Shown: positions 1-11,080 of the stretch, piece by piece
Layout of the letters: each line of letters starts with the position of its first letter
Position numbering within the stretch: position 1 is the stretch's first letter
Origin: Saccharomycopsis phalli
Taxonomy: Eukaryota; Ascomycota; Saccharomycetes; Ascoideales; Saccharomycopsidaceae
Reading direction: 5' to 3'
Assembly (NCBI GenBank): GCA_020342235.1
Contig: CP073216.1
Location: forward strand, 930,001-994,000
Length of the DNA: 64,000 nt
Translations under genes and position numbers: made by a program
Notes under the pieces: generated by a model
Databases searched by the model: none
What the model was told of the DNA's origin: nothing
The model's input: only the letters and a program-made list of their open reading frames with translations

Positions 1-1
1 A

Positions 2-3000
2 CCTTCCTTTACTTCGCCATCCTCTCAGACAGAATTCACTCAGTCTTCTGCCTCTCTGGAATTCTCAGTGTCCCCAACATCTTTTGCTACACTGACTTTT
101 GCTTCCTCATCTGAAGCTACTAGTGCGTCGTCGAGCATCCCTTCTCCTTTTGCAAAGGCCGTTCTCCCATCACTTTCAAGTGAGTCTTCCGCGTCATCTC
201 AATCGGAAACTCCTACTTCTACGGTCCTGTCATCTGCAGTTTTTTCACAAAGCTCATTGACTAGTTCTGCTCCAGAAAGTTTGTCATCTAGTTCTGCTTT
301 GGAAAGCTCGTTAACCAGTTCTGCTTTGGAAAGCTCGTTAACCAGTTCTGCTCCAGAGAGTTTGTCGTCTAGTTCTGCTTCAGAGAGTTTGTCAACCAGT
401 TTGTCATCTAGTTCTGCTCCAGAAAGCTCAGCCAGTTCTGCTTCGGTTACACTGACTTTGGCTTCTCTGACTGAATCCACTGGCTCATCTTCAAGCTCCC
501 CTGATCCTATTGGAAAGGCTGTTCTTCCAACACTCTCAAGTGACAGAACCACCAGTTCTTCCGAGGTTAGCTCGTCTGAGAGTTCTGCGACTCCTTCAGT
601 CACACTGACGTTGGCTTCTCTGACTGAAAGTACAAGTGCATCTTCAAGCTCAATTGACCTGTTTGAAAAGGCTGCTGTTCCTTCATCCTCAAGTGACCAA
701 ACCAGTAGTCATTCAGAGAGTTCTAGTTTCACCGAGGTTTCTCCTTCGGGGGCTTCTTCTACAGCTTCTTCAGAGAGTACTACTTCCTCAGAAGCTTCAG
801 TTACACTGACTTTGACTTCTCTGACTGAAACCACTGGCTCATCCTCAAGTGACCAAACCAGTAGTCATCCAGAGAGTTCTAGTTCTACCGAGGTTTCTCC
901 TTCGGGGGCTTCTTCTACAGCTTCTTCAGAGAGTACTACTTCCTCAGAAGCTTCGGTTACACTGACTTTGACTTCACTGACTGAATCTACTGGCTCATCT
1001 TCTAGCTCTCCTGATCCTTTTAGAAAGGCCGTTCTTCCAACACTTTCAAGTGACAGAACCAGCAGTTCTTCCGAGGCTAGTTCGTCTGAGTCTCCTTCAG
1101 TCACACTGACTTTGGCTTCGCTGACTGAAAGTACAGATGCATCATCAAGCGAATCTTCTGACACCAAACATGCTTCAGAAAGTTCCGCTTCTACCGAGAG
1201 TCCTTCAGCCACACTGACTTTGGCTTCGCTGACTGAAACCACTGACTCATCTTCGAGCTCAACTGACCTTTTCGGAAAGGCAGTTCTTCCAACATCTTCA
1301 GGTGATCAAACCAGCAGTTCTTCCGAGGTTAGCTCCTCTGAGACTCCTTCAATCACTCTGACTCAAACAGATGCGTCATCAAGCTCGATTCTTAGTGTCG
1401 GTAAAGCTGCTATTCGTTCAACCACATCTGGTGATCAAGGAAGCAAATTTGGTTCAGAGTCTACACAAAGCTCTACCAGCGATGATTCTCAGGCTACGAG
1501 TTCCAAGGATAGTGATTCTACAGATTCTGCTACCATTTCTGGTTCAGCCGTTCATAGTGACACTCCAGATGACGATAAACTGTCCAGTGCTGACTCTACT
1601 TTAGGACATACTACTGTGAGTGGCTCTTTAACCACATCGCTCCTGAGTACTTCGGATGGATTCTCTGATGCACAATCTACCACTAGTGGGGAGACCACCA
1701 CCGTGTTGCCTTCCAGCACTAAGCAGGATGGAGGCTTGTTGGGCCAATTGACCTCACTTGGAGATTCTTCTGCTTTGGAAAGTGTTTCTTTGGCAGGAGC
1801 CTCGGCACTTTCGCAGCTTATTTCTGCAGCAGCACCTGTGACTTCAGCAGCTGGTTCAGATGTTTCGAAGATTGGTTCAGAAATTTCGGGTGTGGCTTCT
1901 ACAGTTGCGTCTGCTGTTGACTCAGATGTATCAGGTGTTACTTCAGCAGCTGAGTCGGTTATTTCAAAGGCAACTTCAGCAGTTGCTTCAGATGTATCGG
2001 ATGCTACTTCAGTTGCTGGATCTGTTATTTCCAAGGTAAATTCAGCAGTTGCTTCAGATGTATCAGATGTTACTTCAGCAGTTGCTTCAGATATATCGGA
2101 TGCTACTTCGGTTGCTGGATCTGTTATTTCAAAGGCAACTTCAGCAGTTGCTTCAGATGTATCAGATGTTACTTCAGCAGTTGCTTCAGATATATCGGAT
2201 GCTACTTCGGCAGCAGGATCAGTTATTTCGTCAGTTACTTCAGCAGTTGCTTCGGACGTCTCAGATGCTACTTCAGTTGCTGGATCAGTTATTTCAAAGG
2301 CAACTTCAGCTATTGGTTCAGATATATCGGATGCTACTTCGGTTGCCGGATCAGTCATTTCGTCAGTTACTTCAGCTGTTGGTTCAGACGTTTCAGCAGT
2401 CACTTCAGCGGCGGAATCGGTTGTTTCGTCAGTTACTTCGCAAGCTGCTTCAGTCGTCTCAGAGGCCACTTCAGCGGCGGGATCTGTTATTTCAGCAGTT
2501 TCTTCTGGTGTTTCAGGTGTGGCTTCTACGGTTTCATCTGTTGTTAGTTCAGATGTTTCAGCAGTTGCTTCGGATGTTTCGTCAGTCACTTCGGCAGCAG
2601 GGTCAGTTATTTCGTCAGTTACTTCGGCAGTTGCTTCTGATGCTTCAGCAATTACTTCAGCAGCAGAATCAGTTGTTTCGTCAGTTACATCAGCAGTTGC
2701 CTCTGATGCTTCAGCAGTTACTTCTGCAGCAGGATCTGTTATTTCTTCAGTTACTTCTGCAGTTGCTTCTGATGTTTCTTCAGTCACTTCTGCAGCAGAA
2801 TCAGTCATTTCGTCTGTTACTTCTGCAGCAGCTTCTGACGTTTCCTCAGTCACTTCTGCAGTTGCTTCTGATGCTTCAGCAGTTACTTCTGCAGCAGGAT
2901 CTGTTATTTCTTCAGTCACTTCTGCAGTTGCTTCTGATGTTTCTTCAGTCACTTCTGCAGCAGCTTCTGACGTTTCCTCAGTCACTTCTGCAGTTGCTTC

Positions 3001-4792
3001 TGATGCTTCAGCAGTTACTTCTGCAGCAGGATCTGTTATTTCGTCAGTTACTTCGGCAGTTGCTTCTGATGCTTCAGCAATTACTTCTGCAGCAGAATCA
3101 GTTGTTTCGTCAGTTACATCAGCAGTTGCCTCTGATGCTTCAGCAGTTACTTCTGCAGCAGGATCTGTTATTTCTTCAGTCACTTCTGCAGCAGAATCAG
3201 TCATTTCGTCTGTTACTTCTGCAGTTGCTTCTGATGCTTCAGCAGTTACTTCTGCAGCAGGATCTGTTATCTCTTCAGTCACTTCTGCAGCTGCTTCTGA
3301 CGCTTCCTCAGTCACTTCTGCAGTAGGATCGGTCATTTCAGCAGTCGCTTCAGATGCTTCAGCAGTCACTTCAGCCGTTTCAGCACCTTCAGCTGCTACT
3401 TCGACAACGAGCTCCGGTGCCTCTGCCGCTTCATTCTTGTCTGATCTCATCTCGGCAGCAGCACCTCAAACCTCAGCCGTGTCGTCTGCTACTTCAGGCG
3501 CTGGTTCGACCGTCAGCACTGGCATCTCGGTCCCAGTTTCGGCTACACCAGCCAGCCCAGTGTCTGGCTCTGTGACTTCACAGACATCTGAACCAACAGC
3601 TTCTGGCAACTCGCCAGCGGCTACTACATCGACGCTTGCGCCTTCCAGTTCGTTCTCTGTGCTTGTGGGATTCACCACCGACACCAACGGAGTGGTTTCT
3701 ACCACCTCAGTCGACGCAAGTGCGTTCCGGTCGTCGCAGATTGCTGCTCTTTCCCTGGTAACCGCCTCCTCCACGTCCCCGACCTTCCTTCCATTGCAAA
3801 TTTCCACGTCGCCAGCAACAATTACGTCGTCCAGTTCGGCAGCAGGGTCCAGTGTGGCGTCGACGGTATCTTCTTCGGCAACACAAAGCTCTGCTGCGCC
3901 GCTTCCAAACGCAATTGCACCAGCCAGCATCGTCCAGCCGTCGGAGAACTACACCGTCATCACCGTTGGCTTCAAAGCGGGGTTGAACTACCCATGGGTC
4001 GCGGCAAACTCGTTGACGTCCGCCCAGATCTTCGAGTACTTGCCAAAGGCACTCACATACCCATTCTCCGCCGACCCGTCGGTCCAGGTGATCCGTTTGG
4101 TGCCGTTCCAGTCGTCCTCGTTGGACTACATTGTCACAGTCGCAGAGGTGTACTTCCGCAAGGACTGGGTCTCGGACCTCTCGACCGCGATCCAGACACC
4201 AAACAACGTGTTCTACTTCAACGTCGACCCGACGGAAAACTCCTTGGCCAACTTGGTCGACCCTAGTATCCCATTGGTCGGTCTTGAGTCCAGTGGTGCC
4301 CTCAAACCAAAGGATGGTACCCCGTCTGGTTCGACGCCGGCAAGCGGAGGTTTGGCCAACAGTAACAGTGGTTCTTTTGACAGTTCGCAGGGCAACACCT
4401 CAAAAGCCGCAAATCCAACTGCTACAAAGGCCAGTATCGTATCCAGTGCGTCTGCTGTGGCATATGTGTCGCTTCTTTTGGTAGGCTACAAGGTATACAA
4501 GAAGAAGAACGCCACAAACTTTGCTGCCGACAAGGATGGCACCATTGTGTTGCCTATTTCCGAGCGAGGCGTGGTTGATCCAGAGAACCAGCAAGAGCCA
4601 CAGGTGTTGATCAACCCGGTGTACATGGATCCAGCGATGCTGCGACGTATGAGTTATCAGAGTTTCCATTCGCTGGATGGATATCCAGTGTCGAGTGATG
4701 TTTTCCTGATTGACGAAGCTGATGAGATGGAAGAGGTGGAACTGATTATTCCGGTGATGAGTAACGTGGGTAGTGTGAGAAGCTGGTTATAA
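2..4792 (+). CDS. MSB2: MSB2-type signalling mucin, 5' end outside the window
   Basis: The frame is open from the first bases of the window, so the start and signal peptide lie upstream; about 1,596 residues are visible. The first ~1,250 are almost entirely Ser/Thr/Ala, as expected for an O-mannosylated mucin. A folded region follows at about residues 1310-1440 (starting near ENYTVITVGF), matching the extracellular Hkr1-Msb2 homology domain next to the membrane. One membrane segment lies near residues 1477-1496, followed by a KKK stop-transfer and a tail of about 97 residues. That tail length fits Msb2 rather than Hkr1, and its end (IIPVMS) recalls the conserved Msb2 terminus. The family senses osmotic, cell-wall and filamentation signals at the plasma membrane and acts through Cdc42/Ste11 MAPK modules. 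CTG codons in the VT-CTG-T repeats should be read as Ser, which raises the Ser content further. Confidence 0.85.
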   Translation, partial: PSFTSPSSQTEFTQSSASLEFSVSPTSFATLTFASSSEATSASSSIPSPFAKAVLPSLSSESSASSQSETPTSTVLSSAVFSQSSLTSSAPESLSSSSALESSLTSSALESSLTSSAPESLSSSSASESLSTSLSSSSAPESSASSASVTLTLASLTESTGSSSSSPDPIGKAVLPTLSSDRTTSSSEVSSSESSATPSVTLTLASLTESTSASSSSIDLFEKAAVPSSSSDQTSSHSESSSFTEVSPSGASSTASSESTTSSEASVTLTLTSLTETTGSSSSDQTSSHPESSSSTEVSPSGASSTASSESTTSSEASVTLTLTSLTESTGSSSSSPDPFRKAVLPTLSSDRTSSSSEASSSESPSVTLTLASLTESTDASSSESSDTKHASESSASTESPSATLTLASLTETTDSSSSSTDLFGKAVLPTSSGDQTSSSSEVSSSETPSITLTQTDASSSSILSVGKAAIRSTTSGDQGSKFGSESTQSSTSDDSQATSSKDSDSTDSATISGSAVHSDTPDDDKLSSADSTLGHTTVSGSLTTSLLSTSDGFSDAQSTTSGETTTVLPSSTKQDGGLLGQLTSLGDSSALESVSLAGASALSQLISAAAPVTSAAGSDVSKIGSEISGVASTVASAVDSDVSGVTSAAESVISKATSAVASDVSDATSVAGSVISKVNSAVASDVSDVTSAVASDISDATSVAGSVISKATSAVASDVSDVTSAVASDISDATSAAGSVISSVTSAVASDVSDATSVAGSVISKATSAIGSDISDATSVAGSVISSVTSAVGSDVSAVTSAAESVVSSVTSQAASVVSEATSAAGSVISAVSSGVSGVASTVSSVVSSDVSAVASDVSSVTSAAGSVISSVTSAVASDASAITSAAESVVSSVTSAVASDASAVTSAAGSVISSVTSAVASDVSSVTSAAESVISSVTSAAASDVSSVTSAVASDASAVTSAAGSVISSVTSAVASDVSSVTSAAASDVSSVTSAVASDASAVTSAAGSVISSVTSAVASDASAITSAAESVVSSVTSAVASDASAVTSAAGSVISSVTSAAESVISSVTSAVASDASAVTSAAGSVISSVTSAAASDASSVTSAVGSVISAVASDASAVTSAVSAPSAATSTTSSGASAASFLSDLISAAAPQTSAVSSATSGAGSTVSTGISVPVSATPASPVSGSVTSQTSEPTASGNSPAATTSTLAPSSSFSVLVGFTTDTNGVVSTTSVDASAFRSSQIAALSLVTASSTSPTFLPLQISTSPATITSSSSAAGSSVASTVSSSATQSSAAPLPNAIAPASIVQPSENYTVITVGFKAGLNYPWVAANSLTSAQIFEYLPKALTYPFSADPSVQVIRLVPFQSSSLDYIVTVAEVYFRKDWVSDLSTAIQTPNNVFYFNVDPTENSLANLVDPSIPLVGLESSGALKPKDGTPSGSTPASGGLANSNSGSFDSSQGNTSKAANPTATKASIVSSASAVAYVSLLLVGYKVYKKKNATNFAADKDGTIVLPISERGVVDPENQQEPQVLINPVYMDPAMLRRMSYQSFHSLDGYPVSSDVFLIDEADEMEEVELIIPVMSNVGSVRSWL
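1840..3400 (+). repeat. In-frame 33-bp (11-residue) repeat array in the mucin
   Basis: This stretch codes for dozens of degenerate 11-residue units of the form TSAVASDVSxV / TSAAGSVISSV. The 33-bp period keeps the frame. The array is so regular that the opposite strand is also open for over 600 codons; I regard that as a by-product. Copy number is expected to vary between strains. Confidence 0.85.
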
Positions 4793-4940
4793 TTTTGTTA
4801 ATTCTTTCAAGTAGTGTTATTATTAGATTTTTTTACAACTCCATAGTAGTTAAGATACCTTTAGACCTTTTGTAATGCGAGGCTGAGTGAATGGTAGGCT
4901 TGATGTATTTGAGGTAAGGTTGATATTACTATTTGAAATA

Positions 4941-5074
4941 GTAGATGGTAATAACTACTTGATAAAACTAGATGGTAATAACTACTTGATAAAACTAGAT
5001 GGTAATACCTACTCATTGATAATACCTACTCATTGATAATACCTACTCATTGATAATACCTACTCATTGATGGA
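4941..5074. repeat. Two adjoining tandem arrays, 27-bp and 17-bp units
   Basis: About two and a half copies of a unit with GGTAATAACTACTTGAT are followed by four copies of a 17-bp unit GATAATACCTACTCATT. The shorter unit looks like a shortened derivative of the longer one. Confidence 0.85.
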
Positions 5075-5880
5075 TATCATTATGTGTTGCTCATAACTAC
5101 CCACATTAAACTACTACGCCATCTTCTACGCGAGACTCAACGTCTCATGAAATTTCACTACACAAATGCTTGTCTCACCCATTACCGTTTCCTCCTTGTC
5201 TCATCCAGTTGGCCAGTTTTGCCCAATTGTATTGTCCAAAACTTTACATCCCATTTAGCCCAAGCGGGGACATTGTTCGCTTCTGGGTTTTTCATACTTG
5301 CTTCCAGACATAAAACCTTGCTGCAAAGTATGGAATTTGCGCCATAGTGAGACATCTCTTTGATGCGGTCGCATGTTAATACTCAGTTGTCATGTGAATC
5401 TTAAAATCGCATTCAATGGCTTCCTCAACCGATTACAATCTATTTATCCACCCAGCAGTTCCAACGCAGATAATTCCAAACGTGCCTAGCACAAGTGGGT
5501 TTCATCTCCATTCCGTGAAAAGCTTACTTGTGCTGCTCGTTTGAATCTACAGTATCCGTTTCCAGATTCTATTTCTGGTCTCTCCTTTGTATTCTTGCAC
5601 TAGTGTATCTATATGCAGATTCGGACTATTGCCCCCTGTTTGGTCCATCTGGTATTAATGCTCACGTCTCGACTCGGGGAATAAAAGGTCATGCCACAAA
5701 TTACGTTTCATGATAGCAAACGTAAGGCGTAATTATTTGTCCGCATCGAGTATGATGTTGAGATTTGCGGTTCCAGGACATAATGAATATTTGAATGATG
5801 TATTGTTCTTTCATGATGCCATGGTCTAGGTGTGATTATACACCAAGTCGTAGAATTTTATTGTACTTGAAGTAATCCAA

Positions 5881-5964
5881 AAGATGACCATAAGATGACC
5901 ACAGATGACCATAGATGACCATAGATGACCATAGATAACCATAGATAACCATAGATAACCATAG
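5881..5964. repeat. 11-bp tandem array
   Basis: About eight copies of AGATGACCATA, the last three changed to AGATAACCATA, with decayed units continuing to about 6012. Confidence 0.85.
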
Positions 5965-6832
5965 GATGATCATAATCAAGAAAATCCATAGATAACTATA
6001 GGATAATCATCACCAAACACGCCTTAATTTCTTGGCAGCCTGTCCAACAAATCACAACTCCCATGGCCTAAATAAAGAATCTTGCAATGATGTAGCAAGA
6101 CCACTATCCAAGCCATGTGGTCCACTCCTCATTACTCAATGGGTCTGTATCTGTCACGCAATATTTCTCTAAAGTAGCTCGTAGTATTCTGTACGCGAAT
6201 GAAAATTAAACGGGCATTTCATTAGATAATACCAATCATGGCATGTCAATATTCAAAGGAAAACCTGTAATCATCATTCTTTGGGAGGTGTTCCATTTCC
6301 CAGGAGAGAAAACGCAAACCAGACCAAAGTCTTTGACCAAAAGAATCATGATCCATTTTGAAATTGAGTAACATTTGCCCTATTCACATTGACCGAGGAC
6401 TGGAATGTACGGAAGATTACTCTGCTGCTTTGTGCTTTTGTGATGGAATACAGAGGCCCACATTATCATTTGATGTGTAAAAGCGTTCAGGAGGTTCTCC
6501 ATCAATGAGCCATGTCTTGTGGAATCCATGTCTTGTGGAATTGTTAGCCAAAAGACAAACTGGCATTGACAATTCTATGTTTGTCGTTTAGTCAAACAAA
6601 AACAAACCGGATATACAGTACACAGTACTATTGCAATAATACAATCTGTAAATGTAACCGAGTAGCGCTCACGAGAAGTAATTGGATTCCTGAGATACCA
6701 CATCATGTTATGATTTTCCAATGCAGTTGATGGTTAGTAAATCTGTTGAATGGGGGTTTGGATTCAACTGTATTGTGCATTATCCATCCACTGGAGAATT
6801 GCGCCGTTCACTAAAGAGTTTCACCATCAACT

Positions 6833-6957
6833 GAAGATGTGTATTTCAGAAATGGCCACAAGACCGAAGATGTGTATTTCAGACATGACCACGAGACTGA
6901 AGATTTGTATTTCAGACGTGACTACAAGACTCTGAAGATTGTACTTCAAGACATGTC
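6833..6957. repeat. 33-bp tandem array
   Basis: Three full copies and one partial copy of a unit starting GAAGATGTGTATTTCAGA. The period is a multiple of three, so the plus strand stays open, but nothing else suggests coding. Confidence 0.8.
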
Positions 6958-7192
6958 CATTTGAAATACAAGCACAACAGGTAATCAATCAGCTATTCAC
7001 TTTAGTTTGGGAAATTAAACCAGAGCCAATTGGCATTTTGCTCTTTAAATATGTTCATCCAAGCCAATGCCATGAATATATTACCTGCAAAAAGCCATTG
7101 TGCACTTGTATTTACCAAGTGGATTTCGCCAGGTGCCATCAAACCCAGGGCACTTTACGTTTCAAGTGATTATGAGAGTAGACATAGTATCA

Positions 7193-7268
7193 TATAGGCA
7201 AAGGCATGGGTAAAGGCATAGGCAAAGACATAGGTAAAGGCATAGGCAAAGACATAGGTAAAGACATA
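7193..7268. repeat. 12-bp tandem array
   Basis: Alternating GGCATAGGCAAA and GACATAGGTAAA units, about six copies. Confidence 0.85.
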
Positions 7269-7324
7269 TGTGCTGGCTGAGATGTACAGTTCTTGAATTG
7301 ACGGAGTTGATGTTCCAAGAAGGA

Positions 7325-7486
7325 GTCAGATTAATCAGATTGATTAGAATCAAAATCAGGTCCAACATTAGAGTCAGATTAATCAGATTGATTGGAATCA
7401 ATAACAGACCAACATCAGTCAAATAAATCAGATTGATTGGAACCAAAACCAGATCAACATCAAAGTCAACATCAGATTGATTAGCC
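7325..7486. repeat. ~54-bp tandem array
   Basis: Three degenerate copies of a unit containing AATCAGATTGATTAGAATCA and CCAACATCA. Confidence 0.75.
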
Positions 7487-7924
7487 AAAATCAGAGTCTA
7501 GTGATCATTTCACCAGACCTTTGTATCACCCAGTCTGACTTCATTAACATCACGTCCTTAAGCCTGTCGCACGTTCTGAAATTGGTAAATTCATGTTTGA
7601 GATATAAAAGCCAATGCCAAAGTTTTACTGATTGCGCACATGCTTCTGATGTAAGAAATAATCTTTAGGTCCTTGACAAACCCAACTCGGACGATTTCCA
7701 AAACTTTACTCTTGCTTCATTAACCCTATGATTTGGCAATTCTTGATTCATACACATGACTGTTGATTCCCAAATCCTGACTATTGTATTTGACTACTAC
7801 AGCTGACCATTATTTTTGACAATACTTTGACAATACTTGACCATTGAGTGACACTCAACATTGGTACGATATACATTCACGTGACGCGTATATCAGTGAA
7901 AAATATTTCAGCCCTCGGTACAAC

Positions 7925-9025
7925 ATGACGACTGTAGAAAAGATCAAGGCCATCGAAGATGAGATGGCCAAAACCCAGAAAAACAAAAACACCGAGTTCC
8001 ATCTTGGTCAGCTAAAAGCGAAACTCGCGAAACTTCGGCGTGAGTTATTGACCCCTACGGGCGGTGGAGGTGGACCTGGGATTGGGTTTGACGTTGCGAA
8101 AACCGGGATTGCTAGTGTGGGATTTGTGGGGTTTCCGTCGGTGGGCAAGTCGACGTTGTTGTCGAAGCTCACTGGTACCCATAGTGAAGCTGCTGCGTAC
8201 GAATTCACCACGTTAACCACGGTTCCTGGAACCATCAAGTACAAAGGTGCAAAGATCCAGATGCTTGATTTGCCGGGGATCATTGAAGGTGCAAAGGACG
8301 GCCGGGGACGTGGTAAGCAGGTGATTGCGGTCACGCGGACCTGTAACTTGCTCTTTATTGTGTTGGATGTGAACAAGCCGCTTAAGCACAAGCAGATCAT
8401 TGAGTACGAGCTCGAGGGGTTTGGAATCCGCATCAACAAGACCCCGCCGGACATTTTGTTGAAGAAGAAGGAAAAGGGCGGCATCAACATCACAAACACT
8501 GTGCCATTGACCCGGCTTACCAAGGACGAGATCCGGGCGGTGATGAGCGAATACCGGTTGAATTCCGCTGACGTGCAGTTCCGGTGCGACGCGACTGTGG
8601 ACGATTTGATTGACGTCATTGAGGCGAAGAACCGGAAGTACATTCCTGCGGTGTATGTGCTAAACAAGATCGACTCGTTTTCGCTCGAGGAGTTGGAGTT
8701 GATGTACCGGATCCCCAACGCAGTGCCAATCAGCTCGGGCAAAGGCTGGAACTTGGACGATTTGCTTGAGATGATGTGGGACCGGTTGAACTTGGTGCGG
8801 GTCTACACCAAGCCCAAGGGCCGTCTTCCGGACTTTAACGAGCCGGTGGTGTTGCGGAACGACAGCTGTTCGGTGGAGGACTTTTGTAACAGTATTCACA
8901 AGAGTTTGGTTGAGGATTTTAAGACGGCGATGGTGTATGGAAGCAGTGTGAAGCACCAGCCGCAGTACGTTGGGTTGAGCCATGTTCTTCAGGATGAGGA
9001 TGTGGTGACTATTTTGAAGAGATGA
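7925..9025 (+). CDS. RBG1: DRG-family GTPase Rbg1
   Basis: The protein has 366 residues, against 369 in S. cerevisiae Rbg1. The start is the first ATG of the frame (MTTVEKIK), as in the family. It has an N-terminal helical region, then an Obg-type G domain with G1 GFPSVGKST (about residues 69-77), G3 DLPG, G4 NKID and an SSGKGW G5 region, and a C-terminal TGS domain ending [21 protein letters not shown] GTPases work with a DFRP partner (Tma46 for Rbg1) on translating ribosomes in the cytosol. The last 16 codons and the stop belong to a unit that recurs twice downstream. Confidence 0.97.
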   Translation: MTTVEKIKAIEDEMAKTQKNKNTEFHLGQLKAKLAKLRRELLTPTGGGGGPGIGFDVAKTGIASVGFVGFPSVGKSTLLSKLTGTHSEAAAYEFTTLTTVPGTIKYKGAKIQMLDLPGIIEGAKDGRGRGKQVIAVTRTCNLLFIVLDVNKPLKHKQIIEYELEGFGIRINKTPPDILLKKKEKGGINITNTVPLTRLTKDEIRAVMSEYRLNSADVQFRCDATVDDLIDVIEAKNRKYIPAVYVLNKIDSFSLEELELMYRIPNAVPISSGKGWNLDDLLEMMWDRLNLVRVYTKPKGRLPDFNEPVVLRNDSCSVEDFCNSIHKSLVEDFKTAMVYGSSVKHQPQYVGLSHVLQDEDVVTILKR

Positions 9026-9613
9026 ATGTTGGTGAGTTATGTAGTAGTGAGTAAATTTATCAGCCGGCCAATGCGATATTATAGTTGTCATGAGTTTTCC
9101 ATAGTATTATCATGAGTTTTCATGTTTACATGAGTGATCATGTTATCATGTTATAGTGTGTTATCCTAGTTATCATATTATCACGAGTTATCACGAGTCA
9201 TCATGGTTATAATGTGTTATCATGGTTATAATGTGTTATCATGGTTATAATGTGTTATCAAGGTTATAATGTGTTATCATAGCTATCCATAGTATTATCA
9301 TAGTTATCCATGTTCTTTAGGACGAGGATGTGGTGACTGTTTTAAAGAGATGAATGTTGGTGACTTATATAGTAGTGAGTAGAATTCATCAGCCGGCCGA
9401 TGCGAATATCATAGTTATCATGTTGTCATGTTGTCATAGTTATCCATAGCATTATCACGAGTTTTCATGTTATCATGTTATCATGTTATCATAGTTATAC
9501 ATGCTCTTCAAAACGACAATGTGATGACCATGTCAAAGAAATAACCAATGTTAGTGACTTATATACTACCAAATAGTATTCATCTACAATAGCCAGGCAA
9601 TGCGCATATCATG
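8981..9613 (+). repeat. Threefold tandem copy of the RBG1 3' end with AT-rich filler
   Basis: Copy 1 (8981-9092) covers the last 15 RBG1 codons, the stop and about 65 bp downstream, including CAGCCGGCCAATGCG. Copy 2 (about 9309-9421) repeats this with roughly 10% change and keeps GATGTGGTGACT and GAGATGAATGTTGGTGA. Copy 3 (about 9500-9613) is more diverged. Between copies 1 and 2 lies an array of GTTATCATGGTTATAATGT units (9181-9300). Copies 2 and 3 lack the upstream gene and are not genes. Confidence 0.85.
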
Positions 9614-9637
9614 TTACCATAAACTATCACGTCATAT

Positions 9638-10192
9638 CTATATATTCCACGCAGCAATGACAAAACTGAGGAAAAAAGTCATCTTGAAACTTGGATTTTC
9701 CAACAACAACGATTTCAAGTTCACAGTTTGCTTACCCAAACTCACCATGCCATTCCACGGGATCTTCACAATCCCACGCAGCTCCAAAAACTCCAAGGCC
9801 AAGAACCCGCCAAGAGACAAGAGCCCAATGATATACGAGAGCTTGCCAATGATAACCCCCAAAAACAAGCCGCAGATCGACCCATATGTCAAGTCCTGGT
9901 AGTCCAATGTCTTTTTGACCTTGGGCAAGCCAACATCGTTAGCTCCTAGCCGGTACTTTGGAGCACCGACTGCCTCGTTAGACACCTGAGAATTAGTACT
10001 AAAATAAACCCCCGAGGCCAAAGAACCAGCCAACAACAACGCAAACTTTGACACTCCTGGAGGAGACACGGCCTTGGATTTTACAGCGACCTTTGGAAGA
10101 GCAGTGCGGGTAAAGCTCTGGGTGCCGAGCCGCCTGGCTCCAAGTCTTAAAGCGGAAAAAGAATTTGAAAGTAAGCCAACACGATTAAACAT
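9638..10192 (-). CDS. FUN14: FUN14-family mitochondrial outer-membrane protein
   Basis: The protein has 184 residues from the first ATG (MFNRVGLL). A basic, Ser-rich N-terminus of about 60 residues precedes a C-terminal FUN14 domain with DLTYGSICGLFLGVIIGK, then LGGFLALEFLELRGIVKIPW, matching the glycine-rich G-x3-G-x3-GK pattern and the paired membrane helices of the family. Human FUNDC1 and FUNDC2 are mitophagy-related relatives; the yeast protein is mitochondrial and its role is not settled. The gene converges with RBG1, and its 3' end lies 25 bp from the last decayed RBG1 copy. Confidence 0.85.
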   Translation of the reverse strand: MFNRVGLLSNSFSALRLGARRLGTQSFTRTALPKVAVKSKAVSPPGVSKFALLLAGSLASGVYFSTNSQVSNEAVGAPKYRLGANDVGLPKVKKTLDYQDLTYGSICGLFLGVIIGKLSYIIGLLSLGGFLALEFLELRGIVKIPWNGMVSLGKQTVNLKSLLLENPSFKMTFFLSFVIAAWNI

Positions 10193-10321
10193 CTCGCAAA
10201 CACTCCACAAATTGCGGCCCGACAGCAATCACTCACCGCGTCTTACCCGGCTGCATACAGAACAGGACCAGAGTATTGGGCTGAGTCTACAGAGGGCAAT
10301 TAAACCTCTATTGATACATAC

Positions 10322-11080
10322 TTATTTGGCAACAGTCAAGTAGTCAGCGTACTCATCAAATGGAGAGGCAGTCAAGGCGTTTTCCTTCCACAAGTTTGGA
10401 GTCAAGAAACCGTAGGTGTTACCAATGGCAGCAAAAGCAGCCTTCAAGGTGTTCTCGGTGGTTCTTGTGGATCCAGAGGAGGAAGTGTAGGCATCTTGGA
10501 TACCAGCCAACTCCAAAAGTCTCTTGACGGCAATGGAGGCAACCAATCCAGAACCTCTTGGGGCTGGAATCAATCTAACAACAACAGATCCACACTTACC
10601 GGTGGTCTTGTTGGCCAACGAGTGTGGCTCACCCAAGTTGGATCCCCAGTAACCTCTTCTGACTGGAATGATCGACAACTTGGCGATGATGATAGCAGCT
10701 CTGATGGCAGTAGCGACTTCCTTAGCGGTCTTGACACCCAAACCAACGTGTCCGTTCTCGTCACCAATGATGACAACGGCCTTCATTCTGGTTCTTTGAC
10801 CGGCTCTGGTCTGCTTTTGGACAGACTTGATCTTGGTCAATTGGTCCTTCAATCCTGGCAAGATTTGGTCGACAATTTGGTACTCCTTGACTGGCAAAGA
10901 GTGCAAGTAGATCTCCTCCATGGTGGTGATCTTACCAGCCTTCACCAATCTTCCCAACTTGGTGACTGGAGTCCATCCCTTTTCTCCATTGTCTCTACCT
11001 CTTCTTCCTCCTCTTCTACCCTTGAATCCTCCTCTACCTCCTCTTTGAGGTCTCTCTTGTGGCTTAGCTTCAGTGGACAT
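10322..11080 (-). CDS. RPS2: 40S ribosomal protein S2 (uS5)
   Basis: The protein has 252 residues, close to S. cerevisiae Rps2 (254). It has an RG-rich N-terminus ([13 protein letters not shown], a likely arginine-methylation site), then the S5 double-stranded-RNA-binding fold ([16 protein letters not shown]) and the C-terminal S5 domain with PRGSGLVAS. It belongs to the small subunit near the mRNA entry site. Leucines are almost all TTG, typical of a highly expressed CUG-Ser yeast gene. No intron is needed. It is divergent from OM14 across about 565 bp with several CACGTG boxes. Confidence 0.98.
   Translation of the reverse strand: MSTEAKPQERPQRGGRGGFKGRRGGRRGRDNGEKGWTPVTKLGRLVKAGKITTMEEIYLHSLPVKEYQIVDQILPGLKDQLTKIKSVQKQTRAGQRTRMKAVVIIGDENGHVGLGVKTAKEVATAIRAAIIIAKLSIIPVRRGYWGSNLGEPHSLANKTTGKCGSVVVRLIPAPRGSGLVASIAVKRLLELAGIQDAYTSSSGSTRTTENTLKAAFAAIGNTYGFLTPNLWKENALTASPFDEYADYLTVAK

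Larger units (their letters stand above)
4793..7924. other. Gene-poor 3.1-kb spacer with minisatellites
   Basis: Only short, AT-rich frames without domains or introns were found between the mucin and RBG1. The region contains five tandem arrays, listed separately. I saw no tRNA-like or conserved protein segment in it. Confidence 0.6.

Noticed and set aside
11-600. Reading the mucin CTG codons as Leu, giving VTLTLASLTEST repeats
   Set aside because: Conserved-site evidence in PYC, MST1 and BUD16 shows CTG is Ser, so the repeats are Ser/Thr-rich without regular Leu from CTG.
2049-3326. A second plus-strand frame of 425 codons in the mucin
   Set aside because: Leu/Gln-rich shadow of the same repeat; no independent support.
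1552-3450. A 632-codon open frame antisense to the mucin
   Set aside because: It exists because the 33-bp repeat keeps all units in phase on both strands. Its product is a monotonous Thr/Glu/Ala/Val repeat without start context or domains.
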